From positions 48,038 through 90,262 of the forward strand of contig PBJO01000001.1 of assembly GCA_002720745.1 (NCBI GenBank): 42,225 nt of DNA, written 5' to 3'. The notes under the pieces were generated by a model. That model saw nothing but the letters and a program-made list of their open reading frames with translations. It ran no database searches and was not told the DNA's origin. This DNA comes from Balneola sp. (GTDB lineage: Bacteria > Bacteroidota > Rhodothermia > Balneolales > Balneolaceae). Positions 41,810-42,225 of this stretch are shown in pieces. Each line of letters begins with the position of its first letter. Within the stretch, counting starts at the first letter, position 1. Both the position numbers and the translations under genes were made by a program.

Positions 41810-42225
41810 ATGGATTTATTTGACAAGCTGGCGAATCGCCCCAGTCCCCTAGGACCCTTTACATCAGCCGGATACGGCTACATTACTTTTCCTAAACTAG
41901 AGGGACCACTGGGGCCTGAAATGAAATTTAATGGAAAAGATATGGTCGTTTGGAGTATAAACGATTATTTAGGTGTAGGTAGTAACGAAAAAATTAAACA
42001 GGTAGACGCTGAAGCTACGGCGAAGTATAGTCTTAGTGCACCTATGGGTGCTCGATTAATGACAGGTAATTCTGACGAGCATGAAGCCCTTGAAAAAGAG
42101 TTAGCTACATTTGTTCATAAAGAAGGTGCACAGCTACTAAACTATGGCTACCAGGGTATTATGAGCGTTATACATGCCTTAGTAGACCGAAATGACTATC
42201 TAATATATGACGAATTAAGTCATGC
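41810..42225 (+). CDS. Alpha-oxoamine-synthase-like PLP enzyme, cut by right edge
   Basis: The first 138 codons of a class I/II aminotransferase-fold enzyme of the alpha-oxoamine synthase type (8-amino-7-oxononanoate synthase, 2-amino-3-ketobutyrate CoA ligase and serine palmitoyltransferase relatives). WSINDYLGVGSNEKI (near 46-60) is the family's N-x-Y-L-G motif. PMGARLMTGNSDEHEALEKELATF (near 80-103) is the G-S/A-R-x-x-x-G-x-x-x-x-H-x-x-L-E pattern with an altered start. NYGYQGIMSVIHALVDRNDYLIYDELSHA (near 111-139) follows as expected. The Lys-bearing half is outside the window. Acyl-CoA and amino acid substrates cannot be told from this part. Confidence 0.85.
   Translation, partial: MDLFDKLANRPSPLGPFTSAGYGYITFPKLEGPLGPEMKFNGKDMVVWSINDYLGVGSNEKIKQVDAEATAKYSLSAPMGARLMTGNSDEHEALEKELATFVHKEGAQLLNYGYQGIMSVIHALVDRNDYLIYDELSH

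Noticed and set aside
1-42225. tRNA or rRNA genes, CRISPR arrays, insertion sequences, phage or toxin-antitoxin genes
   Set aside because: Reading both strands I saw no cloverleaf-like sequence with the TTCGA arm, no evenly spaced repeats, no transposase or integrase motifs and no small paired toxin-antitoxin genes.

Overview
The window is about 42 kb of AT-rich bacterial chromosome (roughly 38-40% GC by eye), densely packed with genes on both strands. I see no tRNA, rRNA, CRISPR array, insertion sequence or phage gene. The gene content points to the Bacteroidota/Balneolota/Rhodothermota group: a DUF4293 membrane protein, BatC/D/E proteins, BshA (bacillithiol synthesis), a SPOR-domain lipoprotein, a vSGLT-type sodium/sugar symporter, a choice-of-anchor B lipoprotein and several Bacteroidota-style short lipoboxes. 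A marine Balneolaceae-like organism is my best inference; it is not proven by any single marker here.

Layout. 1-2.1 kb: a sodium/sugar symporter cut by the left edge, and a divergent SPOR lipoprotein followed by a strong terminator. 2.6-12.6 kb: a leftward block with an MltF-like lytic transglycosylase, then (in transcription order from 12.56 kb) TetR regulator, TolC, membrane-fusion lipoprotein, RND pump, DUF4293 protein and an EamA transporter. 12.9-13.8 kb: a second EamA transporter. 13.9-21.6 kb: an exopolysaccharide locus built as two converging arms. The rightward arm has an SLBB/Wza-like export protein and a GT4. The leftward arm has a GT2, a GT4, a Wzz-like chain-length protein and a Wzy-like polymerase/ligase. 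The arms meet in a 45-bp tail-to-tail coding overlap. 21.8-24.6 kb: wecB, pyrR and pyrB, all leftward; wecB makes UDP-ManNAc, a likely sugar precursor for the adjacent locus.

24.7-28.1 kb: sucC, bshA and yebC. 28.15-32.3 kb: four rightward genes of the Bat (Bacteroides aerotolerance) type: two BatC-like TPR proteins, BatD and BatE. The vWA proteins BatA/BatB and the MoxR ATPase are not present. 32.4-35.4 kb: an M20 dipeptidase and a secreted amidohydrolase. 35.6-38.7 kb: a tight leftward operon of a two-lipoyl-domain 2-oxoacid dehydrogenase E2 subunit, panC and panD, joining a CoA-consuming enzyme to CoA-precursor synthesis. 38.9-40.0 kb: a Cys/Met-metabolism PLP enzyme. 40.3-42.2 kb: a choice-of-anchor B lipoprotein and the 5' part of an alpha-oxoamine-synthase-like gene cut by the right edge.

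Most genes are ordinary members of known families, and I found no clearly new system. The best leads are the Bat module without vWA partners but with a doubled BatC, the six-gene efflux block whose RND pump has altered proton-relay residues and an extra membrane hairpin, the E2-panC-panD operon, the converging overlap in the polysaccharide locus, and a coding-like remnant near 2.3-2.45 kb.
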